A program made the translations under genes and the position numbers. A DNA stretch of 64,000 bases, from positions 310,001 to 374,000 of the forward strand of contig JABSPK010000002.1 of NCBI GenBank assembly GCA_013214065.1. Reading direction: 5' to 3'. Under the pieces are notes generated by a model, which had not been told where the DNA came from, ran no database searches, and worked only from the letters and a program-made list of their open reading frames with translations. Shown here in pieces: positions 8,828 through 17,650 of this stretch. This DNA is from Flavobacteriaceae bacterium. Its GTDB lineage: Bacteria > Bacteroidota > Bacteroidia > Flavobacteriales > Flavobacteriaceae. Numbering within the stretch: the stretch's first letter is position 1; each line of letters opens with the position of its first letter.

Positions 8828-10252
8828 ATGCAACGAAGAAAATTCATCAAAAGTGCTGCGGCCACCTCTGCCGCATTTTCTATTGTGCCGAGTTATGTAC
8901 TGGGCAAAAACCATGTTCCACCCAGTGATACCCTTTATGTTGCCGCTTTCGGAGTAGGGGGTCGAGGTAGCGGGGTCATCAGGGGGCTCCAGCAGACCGG
9001 CAAGGTGAAATTCGTTGCGCTTTGTGATGTTGATGACCGTCGTGCCAAAGAAACCTATGATCTTTATCCCGACGTTAACAAATACAAGGATTACAGAAAA
9101 GTTTATGACAAGCACCTCAGCGAGATCGACGCGATTATGGTCGCCACACCAGACCATACGCATGCCTGCATTTCCTTACCCTTTATGCGGGCCAAAAAAC
9201 ATGCCTATGTCGAAAAACCGCTGACCCACAATATCAAGGAAGCCCGATTGATGACCCAGGTCGCCAAAGAAAATGGCATCGTGACCCAAATGGGGAACCA
9301 AGGAGCTTCGAGCGATGATAGCCGTATTGCCCGTGAATGGGTCGAAAGTGGTATTATCGGCAAAGTACATACCATCGAATGTTGGACGAATAGGCCGGTA
9401 TGGCCCCAAGGCGTTCCCGTGCCCAGCAAAAAACAGCGGGTGCCCCGTGAACTGGACTGGGACCTTTGGTTAGGCCCTGCCGCCATGCGCGATTATAATG
9501 CCGCGTACCTGCCCTTTAAATGGCGCGGCTGGTGGGATTTCGGCACCGGAGCTTTGGGCGATATGGGATGCCACATTATGGAAACGCCCTTCAGTGTTTT
9601 GGATCTTGGGTACCCGACCGAAGCGGAAGCCAGTTGTACCACCGTTTGGGTGGGCGATTTCGTCGAAGCGGATTACAGTCCGTCTTGTCCGCCATCCTCG
9701 AAAATCCACTTGAAATTCCAACACGAATACCATGGTGACATTCAGTTGAATTGGTACGATGGTGGACTTAAACCCGACCTACCCGACGACCTAAAAGACA
9801 ATGAAATGGTCGGCGACGGTGGTGGTGGCACCATCATGTATGGTGAACGCGGCACCTTGGTCTTCGATACCTACTCGCGAAATGCACGCTTCTTACCTTC
9901 AGAACTCAAGGAGCTGTTCAATGCGCCCAAACCCAAATATCCCCGTGTGCCCGAAGGCATGAACGGCCACATTGCCAATTTTGTGGATGGATGTTTGAAC
10001 GGGGCGGCGACCTCTTCCGATTTCGCCAAGGCCGGTCCTTTGACCGAAACCGTACTCATGGGCAACCTTGCCGTGAAGGCCTACCAATTCAAGCAATTGA
10101 AGCCCGGCAAAAAAATCGGCGATTGGGCGCCCTATGACTACCCCGGACGCCGGAAGTTATTGTGGGATGGCGAAAACATGAAAATCACGAATTACGAGAA
10201 AGCCAATGAATGGGTCAGTCGTGAGTACCGACAAGGGTGGGACCTTGGTTAA
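8828..10252 (+). CDS. Gfo/Idh/MocA family oxidoreductase with Tat-type leader
   Basis: A 474-residue NAD(P)-dependent sugar oxidoreductase homologue. The leader MQRRKFIKSAAATSAAFS has the RRKFIK twin-arginine form, so export in folded state with cofactor is likely. The Rossmann motif GVGGRGSG follows at about 45 and the family EKPLTHN motif at about 135. The DLWLGPA and GWWDFGTGALGDMGCH segments match exported Bacteroidota relatives that act on glycosides through 3-keto intermediates. The ATG at 8828 is preferred over an upstream start at 8750 that would bury the leader. A paralogue lies at 27789. Confidence 0.9.
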   Translation: MQRRKFIKSAAATSAAFSIVPSYVLGKNHVPPSDTLYVAAFGVGGRGSGVIRGLQQTGKVKFVALCDVDDRRAKETYDLYPDVNKYKDYRKVYDKHLSEIDAIMVATPDHTHACISLPFMRAKKHAYVEKPLTHNIKEARLMTQVAKENGIVTQMGNQGASSDDSRIAREWVESGIIGKVHTIECWTNRPVWPQGVPVPSKKQRVPRELDWDLWLGPAAMRDYNAAYLPFKWRGWWDFGTGALGDMGCHIMETPFSVLDLGYPTEAEASCTTVWVGDFVEADYSPSCPPSSKIHLKFQHEYHGDIQLNWYDGGLKPDLPDDLKDNEMVGDGGGGTIMYGERGTLVFDTYSRNARFLPSELKELFNAPKPKYPRVPEGMNGHIANFVDGCLNGAATSSDFAKAGPLTETVLMGNLAVKAYQFKQLKPGKKIGDWAPYDYPGRRKLLWDGENMKITNYEKANEWVSREYRQGWDLG

Positions 10253-10259
10253 ATCGACC

Positions 10260-10700
10260 ATGGGCCGCTTTAAGGAAGTATTCTGGTTGGCAGGTACCTT
10301 TCTAGCCACCTTTTTGGTCGCCCTACTAGTGTTCGGAAGCGATTTATCGTTTTGGAATACTCCCATTGATATTAATATCCACGACACCTATTTCGTGTTT
10401 GATGGTGCCGTGTTTAGCCTGGTGCTGTTCGTTTTTATGTTGTTCGGGCTGTATTTGCTACGGTCGGTGGGCACGGGTTTCGCCAAGGCAGACGTGACCC
10501 TGGTCTTTATCATCAGCACCGTACTCCTGATGGTTTTACTTGGGTTCTTCCTTTACGGCGTGTATGACATTTATACAATTTCTCCCCATTCGGTGACGAC
10601 CTGGGGCACGGTATTTTACGCACTCCTCATGTTATGGATCGGTTTGGCTTGCCTGCTGGTCCTTAGTGTTATCTATTATAGAAAATCAAATTCCGATTGA
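10260..10700 (+). CDS. Small four-helix membrane protein with a HDTYFV motif
   Basis: A 146-residue membrane protein with four predicted helices (about 8-26, 45-68, 80-103, 115-139). The segment IDINIHDTYFVFDGAVF at 36-52 resembles the HDTYFV/GAVF region of heme-copper oxidase subunit I, but the two heme-ligand histidines that follow it there are absent, so it cannot be an oxidase. The in-frame start at 10206 overlaps the preceding gene; the ATG at 10260 begins 7 bp after that gene's stop and gives a typical MGRFKEVFW start. The stop touches the next ATG. Function unknown. Confidence 0.75.
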   Translation: MGRFKEVFWLAGTFLATFLVALLVFGSDLSFWNTPIDINIHDTYFVFDGAVFSLVLFVFMLFGLYLLRSVGTGFAKADVTLVFIISTVLLMVLLGFFLYGVYDIYTISPHSVTTWGTVFYALLMLWIGLACLLVLSVIYYRKSNSD

Positions 10701-11204
10701 ATGAAACGATTGCTCCCTTTCTTGGCCTTGATGCTCCTCCTGCCGGCCCAGGCCCAAACCAATAACGACAACCTGAACACCCAATTGGCTGAAATGAAAG
10801 CCTACTTTTTGGCGAAGGATTATGACAATTTCGCCAATTTCACTTACCCCAAGGTCATTGAAATGATCGGGGATAAATCGACCATGGTCAAGGCAACCCG
10901 TCAAGCCATGACCCGTATGGAAAATGAAGGGTTTTCATTTTTGGATCTGAATTTCAAAGAAGCTTCGACCTTCGTCAAAAACGAGGGCGAACTGCAGTGC
11001 ACCCTAACTCAGGTCATGCTTATGCAAACCCCGCAAGGCAAAGTACGATCCGAATCAACTTTGGTGGGTATCTCGAACGACAACGGCGCCAAATGGACCT
11101 TTATCGATGCCTCCGGAAAAGACAAGGCCGTCATGCTCAAATATTTCCCGAACCTGCATCGGGATCTGGTCTTCAAACCAAAAACACAACAATTGGTCGA
11201 CTGA
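10701..11204 (+). CDS. Small secreted protein, unknown function
   Basis: A 167-residue protein with a clear signal peptide (MKRLLPFLALMLLLPAQAQ, cleavage likely after AQA). The mature part is alpha/beta-like: helical NLNTQLAEMKAYFLAKDYDNFANF, then strand-rich segments such as ELQCTLTQVMLM and KVRSESTLVGISNDNG. The overall shape recalls NTF2/SnoaL-like folds, but I do not recognise a named family. Its ATG directly follows the stop of the upstream membrane-protein gene, so translation is probably coupled. Confidence 0.7.
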   Translation: MKRLLPFLALMLLLPAQAQTNNDNLNTQLAEMKAYFLAKDYDNFANFTYPKVIEMIGDKSTMVKATRQAMTRMENEGFSFLDLNFKEASTFVKNEGELQCTLTQVMLMQTPQGKVRSESTLVGISNDNGAKWTFIDASGKDKAVMLKYFPNLHRDLVFKPKTQQLVD

Positions 11205-11306
11205 GGATGGATACTTCAATTCGCATCAAAACGGGGTTGCACCTTGGGTCCAATATCCGGGAATCTTAAAAACATGTATCGAAGGCGAACATCCGCAATT
11301 GATACA

Positions 11307-12707
11307 ATGCAACACTACTTTTTGGTGATGTTGCTCCTGCTTTCCGCAGCATTCCTACATGCACAGAGTATCCATCGAACGGCCTGTCAAGGAAATCTCG
11401 TTCGCCTCGATAGTCTGCTCCAAAATACCGCAATCGATAGTGAAGATCGCCGCGGGCGAAGCTTGTTGCATTGGGCCGTGGCTTGCGACAGAACCGAGGT
11501 TTTCGACCATTTGGTGCAAAAGGGGATCGCGATTAATAGCCAAGACCATGAAGGGGCTACCCCGCTGCATATGGCGATACGCTTTGAGCGGATGGGGTTT
11601 TTTGAAAAACTAGTGGCCTTACAACCCGATGCTAGCTGGCTCACCACCTTCGGACCTTCCTTGATGACGAAGGCCGTATTGACCGAGCAAGCCGATTTTC
11701 TAAAAAAGATGGTGGCCCTTGGGGTCGATGTCGATGGGCTTAACGAACGTGGAAGCACACCGCTTGAAATCGCCCTCCGAATCGAAGCAAATGAAATCGC
11801 AACGGTTCTAAGCGAATTAGGGGCCAAACCCGAACTTGTTCGTAGGTTCTCTCCACAAGGGGCTTATCTCGGGCAAGATCCCCCGGGTACTAGCGCGAAA
11901 CTTTTTGCGCCCAATGTCATCTCAACCGAAGCATCGGAATTCGGTTCCGTTTTCAACAAGGCCAGTGACGAATTCTACTATGCGATCGATATGAACGGGA
12001 AAAACGAGATCCGGTTCACGAAAAAACGGATTGATGGTACGTGGTCGCCACCGGTCGTCTTGCTATCGCATGACCGTTACGGCTATAACGATCCTTTTTT
12101 ATCCCCCGATGAACAACGCCTGTATTTCATTTCGAAGCGGGCGTTTGACGGTGAAGGTAATTTGAAGGACCAAGACATCTGGTATATCGAACGGACAAAG
12201 AAAGGATGGTCATCTCCTATCAATGTCGGGCCCAATATCAATACGGACCGCAACGAATATTACATCTCCTTTACCCAAGACGGAAGCCTATATTTTGCAT
12301 CGAATAGCAATGCCCCAGAAGATCGGGTCCGTTCGGATTACGACCTTTACAAAGCCGAATTCGTTGATGGCGCCTTTAAAAAAGCGGAACCCTTGACAGG
12401 ATGGGTCAATACCGAAGCCTATGAAGCCGATGTATTCGTCGATCCTCAAGAACGGTACCTTATTTTTTGCGGCATGTTAGCGGAGGGCTATGGACGCGGC
12501 GACCTCTATATCAGTTTCAAGACCGAGCAAGGTCAATGGACGAAGGCCTTGAATATGGGGCTAAGTATCAATACCCAGCATCATGAACTCTGTCCTTTCG
12601 TAACCCATGATGGAAACTACCTCTTTTACACCAGCCAGCAAGACATCTATTGGGTGGGCACCGAAATTATCGAAGAACTCCAAAAAAAGGCCTTGGGCAA
12701 ACAGTGA
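11307..12707 (+). CDS. Exported ankyrin-repeat and PD40 propeller fusion protein
   Basis: A 466-residue protein with a signal peptide (MQHYFLVMLLLLSAAFLHAQ). Residues of about 22-190 form ankyrin repeats (RSLLHWAVACDRTEVFDHLV, EGATPLHMAI, STPLEIALRI). From about 215 to the end there are WD40-like PD40 blades (DPFLSPDEQRLYFISKR, EYYISFTQDGSLYFASN, CPFVTHDGNYLFYTS), as in TolB-like or OmpA-linked propellers. No peptidoglycan-binding domain follows. The ATG at 11307 is chosen since it alone gives a signal peptide. The binding partner is unknown; a periplasmic protein-interaction role is inference. Confidence 0.8.
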   Translation: MQHYFLVMLLLLSAAFLHAQSIHRTACQGNLVRLDSLLQNTAIDSEDRRGRSLLHWAVACDRTEVFDHLVQKGIAINSQDHEGATPLHMAIRFERMGFFEKLVALQPDASWLTTFGPSLMTKAVLTEQADFLKKMVALGVDVDGLNERGSTPLEIALRIEANEIATVLSELGAKPELVRRFSPQGAYLGQDPPGTSAKLFAPNVISTEASEFGSVFNKASDEFYYAIDMNGKNEIRFTKKRIDGTWSPPVVLLSHDRYGYNDPFLSPDEQRLYFISKRAFDGEGNLKDQDIWYIERTKKGWSSPINVGPNINTDRNEYYISFTQDGSLYFASNSNAPEDRVRSDYDLYKAEFVDGAFKKAEPLTGWVNTEAYEADVFVDPQERYLIFCGMLAEGYGRGDLYISFKTEQGQWTKALNMGLSINTQHHELCPFVTHDGNYLFYTSQQDIYWVGTEIIEELQKKALGKQ

Positions 12708-12719
12708 GTACCGATAAAG

Positions 12720-13976
12720 TTATTCGGGTTCCTTGGGGCGCAACTTTTTGGCCAAGTGCTTTTTGACCAATTCGTTTTCGCTGAGGGCAATAGCTTTTTC
12801 AATAGACGCAGCGAACGTTTTTTGGCCCAATTCGAGAAGCAATTCACCGCGGATCGCGAAATATAGGGAGGTTTTCGAATAGTCGTTTTTGGAAGCGAGC
12901 TCATTCAAAACCTTCAAAGCTTTTGCGGCACCGTGTACGCGCTGGTAAGCGACGATCCGATTGAGGGCCACTATGGGCGAAAAGTTTCGTTGCAGGTGCA
13001 GATCATAAAGTTGTAGAATGCGACCCCAGTCGGTTTCGGCATAGGTTTCGGCCGCCGAATGGTAGTACGATACCGCCGCCTCAAGATGGTAGCGCGAAGT
13101 CAGTCCTTTACCCGCACCAGCCTTTTCCAAATGAAAGGTTCCGATTTCGATCAGTTCGGTATTGTATAAAGACCGATCATGTTCGGCCAAGGTCACCAAG
13201 TTCCCCGTTGGATCGATACGGGCATCGAATCGCGCGGCATGAAAGCACATCAACGCGATCAAAGCATCCAATTGTTCATGCTGGCAATAAGTATTCTTAC
13301 GCAACAACAAGGCGAGACGCAAAGCCTCGTAGCAAATGTCCCGTTTGATGGCCAAGGTGCCCGAAGTCACGGCATATCCTTCGGAGAAAAGCAGGTAAAT
13401 GACCCGTAAAACGACGAACAAACGGGATTGTAGCCCCAATTCGACCGGGAACTTCGGTAGGCGAACCTGCTCCCTAAATTTCTTTTTAGCCCGGGTATAT
13501 GACTTCGCAACGGTCTCCTCTTTTTTGAGCAAGGCTTCGGCCAGCTCGCGATTACTGAACCCTCCCATGATCTTGAGGCTCAACACCAACTGGTATTCTT
13601 CGGATAGCGAAGGGTCGCAGCAAGCAAAGATCAACTTGAGTTGGCTATCGGTCGGTTCACTATCGGTAGCGATGTCGGAAGTCTGGGTCACCGCTTCGCT
13701 ATTGTTGGGTTCCGTTCCCAGGTCGAACTTCTTGGCACGGCGCAAACCGTCGATCATCGCATTGTTAGCGACCCGATAGAGCCAGGCGGTCGGATTGTCG
13801 GGTACCGCTTGATACCCCCACACCTGCATCGCCTTGATAAAAGTATCTTGGACCACATCTTCAATGGTTTCGAAATGGGAAGCCCCATACTTGTTCGCAA
13901 GCAGGGCCACCACCTTTCCGTGTTCGTTTCGAAACAGATGATCGACGGTTTGTTGTATGTTGTGCTGCTGTGCCAT
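12720..13976 (-). CDS. ECF42-type RNA polymerase sigma factor with long C-terminal extension
   Basis: A 418-residue sigma factor. Region 2 is at about 10-80 (IEDVVQDTFIKAMQVWGY, PTAWLYRVANNAMIDGLRR), region 4 at about 115-165 (QLVLSLKIMGGFSNRELAEAL), and the C-terminal two-thirds match the DUF6596/TPR-like tail of the ECF42 group (VIYLLFSEGYAVTSG, CFHAARFDARID, LNRIVAYQRVHGA). That group has no anti-sigma factor and is known to sit beside DGPF-domain proteins, as here with the gene at 14021. A hairpin and T-run lie immediately before its ATG, which may limit its expression. Confidence 0.92.
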   Translation of the reverse strand: MAQQHNIQQTVDHLFRNEHGKVVALLANKYGASHFETIEDVVQDTFIKAMQVWGYQAVPDNPTAWLYRVANNAMIDGLRRAKKFDLGTEPNNSEAVTQTSDIATDSEPTDSQLKLIFACCDPSLSEEYQLVLSLKIMGGFSNRELAEALLKKEETVAKSYTRAKKKFREQVRLPKFPVELGLQSRLFVVLRVIYLLFSEGYAVTSGTLAIKRDICYEALRLALLLRKNTYCQHEQLDALIALMCFHAARFDARIDPTGNLVTLAEHDRSLYNTELIEIGTFHLEKAGAGKGLTSRYHLEAAVSYYHSAAETYAETDWGRILQLYDLHLQRNFSPIVALNRIVAYQRVHGAAKALKVLNELASKNDYSKTSLYFAIRGELLLELGQKTFAASIEKAIALSENELVKKHLAKKLRPKEPE

Positions 13977-14002
13977 AAAAAAAGCCTGAACGGATCCAGG
14001 CT
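13977..14002 (-). terminator. Terminator between the DGPF gene and the sigma-factor gene
   Basis: On the minus strand the stem AGCCTG/CAGGCT (13997-14002 with 13983-13988) and an 8-nt loop are followed by seven T that run straight into the sigma-factor ATG at 13976. It begins 18 bp after the DGPF gene's stop. Confidence 0.75.
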
Positions 14003-14020
14003 ATATCAAATCGGTATGGT

Positions 14021-14377
14021 TTAATGGTTGTCTTCCATAGACAGGATCTCACGGACCTCTACATTACTGCCCTCATAATCGAATATCGGACAGCCTTTGG
14101 AAATGGTCACTGCCTCATCGATATCCTTGGCCGATACGATGAGATACCCACCGACCAATTCGGTTCCTTCGGCATAAGGGCCATTGGTGACCAATTCGCC
14201 TCGGTTATGTACCACGCGACCATCCTCGGCCAAGGGGAGCCCATCCAATAGATGGCCTTCTTCTCTTAGGTTTCCCATCCATTCGTGCCATACTTGCATA
14301 TGGGCCTGCTTTTCTTCTTGTGACAATTTTTGATAGGCTTCGTCGCCTCCTCTGAACAAATACAAAAAATTACTCAT
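14021..14377 (-). CDS. YCII-related (DGPF domain) protein
   Basis: A 118-residue protein beginning MSNFLYLFRGGDEA. It has the DGPF/YCII pattern: LYLFRGG, MQVWHEWMGNLREEGHLLDGLPLA, the NGPYAEGTELVGGYLIVSA segment that gives the family its name, and DEAVTISKGCPIFDY. It precedes the ECF42 sigma-factor gene, the known partner of this family, and is probably a member of that sigma factor's regulon; this is inferred from other bacteria. The frame runs upstream to 14461 but those residues are not family-like, so the ATG at 14377 is used. Confidence 0.9.
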   Translation of the reverse strand: MSNFLYLFRGGDEAYQKLSQEEKQAHMQVWHEWMGNLREEGHLLDGLPLAEDGRVVHNRGELVTNGPYAEGTELVGGYLIVSAKDIDEAVTISKGCPIFDYEGSNVEVREILSMEDNH

Positions 14378-14491
14378 TGGTTCTTTTTTTAGGTCCGGTC
14401 GATGTGATGCATCGTTCCGAACGGGTTTTACATTGTTTTCATAAGGATGACGGATCGACATCGCTCCATTGGACCGTTATCATAAAAATAT

Positions 14492-15565
14492 TCAAAATAA
14501 CTTCATTTGTCCAGCCTTATAAGGTTCATGGAGGTCCGTTCGCAGCTTTGGGAACTCACGTCCTTGAAAATATTTCTTTTTGGCCAATCGGGCCATCTGA
14601 TGGATTTGTTCAGCTACTTTTCCTTCACCGCGATTGCGGAGACCGAAGCGGCTGTCGTTGAGGCTACCACCATGGCATTCTTGGATGAGGTGTAAGACCT
14701 TTTGGGCCCGATCCGGCATGGTCTTGTTGATCCATTCGGTGAACAATTGCCCAATGGCCCCATTCAGTCGAACGATCGTAAATCCGAAGGACAAGGCCCC
14801 ATGATCGGCCACTGCTTTGGCCAAAGGCAGCAGTTCATGGCTATTGATCCCCGGAATCATTGGCGCCAGCATGGCATTGACCGGTACCTTCGCTTCGGAA
14901 AGCCTCCTGATCGTATCCAACCTTCGCTTCAGAGTGGCCGTTCGGGGTTCCAACAAACGCCTGGTCTTTTCGGAAAGCGAGGTGATGGATATGTTAACGG
15001 CTATCAATCCATGGGTGTTCAACTCCTTGATGATATCCAAATCGCGTAAAATGAGGGCGTTCTTGGTAATGATTCCCACAGGATGTCGGTACTTCAAAAA
15101 CACCTCCAGGCATTGCCGGGTCAACTTGAAACGTTGTTCGGCAGGTTGGTAACAATCGGTGTTTCCTGAAAGTACAATGGTTTCGGCCTTCCACTGTTTT
15201 TTCTTCAGCTGTTCTTCCAACAATCGGGGGGCCTCTTTCTTGATCAAAATCTTCCGCTCGAAATCCAGTCCAGCACTATAGCCCCAGTATTCATGGGCAT
15301 TTCTAGCAAAGCAATAAATACAACCGTGCTCACAGCCTTGATAGGGGTTCATGCTATAGGACATGCCCACATCCGGACTGGACACTTTGTTGACAACCGT
15401 TTTCGGAAAAACAGGAAGGTATTCGGTCTTGTTCGATTCGGGCAGTTCCCCTTCTAAGCGGCAGTACTCCAAAAAGTCTTCGCGCCGTTCGTAAACCTGT
15501 TTTAAAAATCGATTATGAGCGTTGCTTTGCGCCCCTCGACCCTGAAGGTATGTTTTTGATTTCAA
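14492..15565 (-). CDS. PA0069 family radical SAM protein
   Basis: A 357-residue radical SAM enzyme. The iron-sulfur cluster motif CEHGCIYC is at 78-85 and is embedded in MNPYQGCEHGCIYCFAR, the signature of the PA0069/Rv2578c (SplB-like) group. The N-terminal GRGAQSNAHNRF is also typical. SplB itself repairs spore photoproduct, but non-sporing bacteria carry this group with no known substrate. No ATG is available before GRGAQ; a TTG at 15565 is the best start and gives seven residues ahead of that motif. Confidence 0.9.
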   Translation of the reverse strand: MKSKTYLQGRGAQSNAHNRFLKQVYERREDFLEYCRLEGELPESNKTEYLPVFPKTVVNKVSSPDVGMSYSMNPYQGCEHGCIYCFARNAHEYWGYSAGLDFERKILIKKEAPRLLEEQLKKKQWKAETIVLSGNTDCYQPAEQRFKLTRQCLEVFLKYRHPVGIITKNALILRDLDIIKELNTHGLIAVNISITSLSEKTRRLLEPRTATLKRRLDTIRRLSEAKVPVNAMLAPMIPGINSHELLPLAKAVADHGALSFGFTIVRLNGAIGQLFTEWINKTMPDRAQKVLHLIQECHGGSLNDSRFGLRNRGEGKVAEQIHQMARLAKKKYFQGREFPKLRTDLHEPYKAGQMKLF

Positions 15566-15616
15566 TATAGGATTTATTCCAAATTTATGGAATTATTCCT
15601 TATACCTATTGTTAAA

Positions 15617-16063
15617 TTATTGGGGCTCCAACGTCATGCTTCCCGAATTGCCGAATACCATGATCAAGTCTTGGTTGTCGAATGAAAATCCGAATTGCGC
15701 AAAGGTTTGATCCGGCACTTGGGCCTCGGCGATCGCATTGTAAAAAGCGGTGGCGAATTGGGTATCGGCTACCTCTGTGGTTGTGAATTCGAGCATGGTC
15801 AACGTGGTTCCGTTGAGTTCGTACCGCCCACTGAACTGGTTGACCGAGGTTTGCCCATTGAAAGTGCCGCCACTTTCGAAGGTAATCAAGATGTTTTCGT
15901 TGGACGGTGCGATTTGCACCAGCTGTTGTTGTGATACTTGGATTTGTGTGATACGCCAAGTTCCTGATAGGGGATCAGCAGTCGTTCCGTCATCGGAATC
16001 GCTGCATGCTGCTGCCGTTGCCAAAAGCACGGCACTCATCAAAAAAAATCGTAGTGTTCTCAT
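15617..16063 (-). CDS. META-domain-like lipoprotein
   Basis: A 148-residue protein with a lipoprotein signal ending in ATAAAC and an acidic SDSDDGT linker, as in Bacteroidota surface lipoproteins. The mature part resembles the META/HslJ domain: SGTWRITQIQV, ITFESGGTFNGQTSVNQFSGRYELNGTTL and LIMVFGNSGSMTLE. The family is a small beta-sandwich with no established enzymatic role. It lies 50 bp downstream of the radical SAM gene's start region and is transcribed leftward like its neighbours; no shared role is evident. Confidence 0.75.
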   Translation of the reverse strand: MRTLRFFLMSAVLLATAAACSDSDDGTTADPLSGTWRITQIQVSQQQLVQIAPSNENILITFESGGTFNGQTSVNQFSGRYELNGTTLTMLEFTTTEVADTQFATAFYNAIAEAQVPDQTFAQFGFSFDNQDLIMVFGNSGSMTLEPQ

Positions 16064-16081
16064 ATTTGGGGTGTTAGAATT

Positions 16082-17626
16082 TCAATTGAAGGCGACCTTC
16101 ACTAGTTGCTTCTTGCTTCCGCGTTTCGCATAGAAAAGCATGTTTTCATCTTCTGGTAGTTTTAAAGGTTTGGAGACCATTAAAGGCAAGCGCGCATCTT
16201 TATCATCAATGATCTTTTCGAAGGCCATCTTTCCATTTTCATCCAAGGAAATGACGAATACATTTCGATTCCTGCTTAAGCCTTGCTTGAAGATCAAGCG
16301 TTCATTGTTGATCAGTTGCGGGTTTTCGGCGGCGGTGCAAATGAAGAAATAGGTCTTGCCTTCTTTGCAAAAGGCGCTATAGGAGGCATAGGCCCCATCA
16401 CCTTGGGTCACTTCCGCCTTGTTGATGTTCCGGGCCCAGACCATTTGGCCTTGCGCATCGAGTTTGGCGCTTACGATATCGTTATGGTGAAACCGTTCGA
16501 TCTTGATGCGTTGCCCTGCCCCGGAATCTTGCATACTATGGGTCACGAAATACTCTTCGGCATTGAACAGGATGTCGTTATTCGGGGTAACATGTACCTC
16601 TTTAAAGACGAGGTTTTTGATTTCCTTGTCTTCTTCACGACCGAATTTGTCTTGCATGAACTGCTCTGAAAACGCATTGTATTTCTTGGTGCGGATGGAA
16701 AGCGAATTGGGATCCAATTCGAAAAACGAGAGTCCGTTATAGCGATGGTCTTTTCGATTCGCATAAAACCCAACACAGACTAACCGGTCATTTTGGACGA
16801 TGGGGTAAAGGCTTTCGGAATACTTTCCGGGATCATCGACATTTTGACTGGTAATACCCGCATCGGACAAACGTACGATCTCATATTGGAACTTTCGTTC
16901 ATCGACCTTGAACCGTTTCTTTTTGAAATAGGCTTTTCCAACCAAATAGACAGTACCGCTTTTAGAAAACGCCAAGTTTTCGAACGCATAGTTCTTCTCT
17001 TCCGCTTCTTGCGAAAAATCATATTCGCCCAGCTTGTTCAAGCGGGCATCGAAATGATGGATCCGATGCTCGCTGACCTTGTTTTTCTTCAAATGGGTAC
17101 TGATGACGAAGCCAGACTTGTTTTGGTCGAAAAGCACGGTCGTGGTAAAGCCTTTTGAAAAATTCCTATTGTAATAGTTCTTGCCCAAGGCGCCGGGTAC
17201 GGCCTTGGTTTTGACGCTCAACAGCTTTTGGGCCTTGAAGTCATAATTGATGGTGTTGCTTTGATGCACCCAATACTCGTATTGCTCGCGATCGAAATCA
17301 TAATTCAAGAACAACAGGTTCAGCTGGCCGTCTTTCAAAAATCCGTCAACGAATTGTAAGCCCCGTAACTTATAGTTGTATTCAGAGACTAGGTTCAGGT
17401 CTTTGTCGTAATGTTCGATAAAGTAGCCTCTGGGCTTTAAGATCAACCCTTGAAAATAGGAGCGTACCAAGATGTAGCCCCCTGCCCCGTCTTCTTGGAT
17501 GAGTTGCAGGTTCGAATATTTATATCGATCGCTGAATTTCTCACCGAAATCATAAGAAATGGGCATTTCCTGTGCAGTCAATTGCCAAAGCATGGCACTG
17601 CAAAGTAGCAGTAGTAGTCGTTTCAT
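16082..17626 (-). CDS. Large exported protein, unknown function
   Basis: A 514-residue protein with a signal peptide (MKRLLLLLCSAMLWQLTAQ). The body is rich in strands and aromatic residues and reads like an irregular beta-propeller (SKSGTVYLVGKAYFKKK, NDRLVCVGFYANRKDHRYNGLSFFELD, GKTYFFICTAAENPQL). I do not recognise a named family. It is probably periplasmic or outer-membrane linked. It starts just 22 bp after the enoyl-CoA hydratase gene's stop, with a hairpin in between. The short ending KKQLVKVAFN shows no T9SS sorting domain. Confidence 0.7.
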   Translation of the reverse strand: MKRLLLLLCSAMLWQLTAQEMPISYDFGEKFSDRYKYSNLQLIQEDGAGGYILVRSYFQGLILKPRGYFIEHYDKDLNLVSEYNYKLRGLQFVDGFLKDGQLNLLFLNYDFDREQYEYWVHQSNTINYDFKAQKLLSVKTKAVPGALGKNYYNRNFSKGFTTTVLFDQNKSGFVISTHLKKNKVSEHRIHHFDARLNKLGEYDFSQEAEEKNYAFENLAFSKSGTVYLVGKAYFKKKRFKVDERKFQYEIVRLSDAGITSQNVDDPGKYSESLYPIVQNDRLVCVGFYANRKDHRYNGLSFFELDPNSLSIRTKKYNAFSEQFMQDKFGREEDKEIKNLVFKEVHVTPNNDILFNAEEYFVTHSMQDSGAGQRIKIERFHHNDIVSAKLDAQGQMVWARNINKAEVTQGDGAYASYSAFCKEGKTYFFICTAAENPQLINNERLIFKQGLSRNRNVFVISLDENGKMAFEKIIDDKDARLPLMVSKPLKLPEDENMLFYAKRGSKKQLVKVAFN

Positions 17627-17628
17627 AA

Positions 17629-17650
17629 AGCCGTTGGTTTAACCAAGGCT
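17629..17650 (-). promoter_or_regulatory. Hairpin between the hydratase stop and the next start codon
   Basis: On the minus strand AGCC-TTGGTT pairs with AACCAA-GGCT around one central base, with one bulged base. It overlaps the hydratase stop codon and is followed by TTT and the ATG at 17626. It could be a weak terminator or affect translation of the exported protein. Confidence 0.45.
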
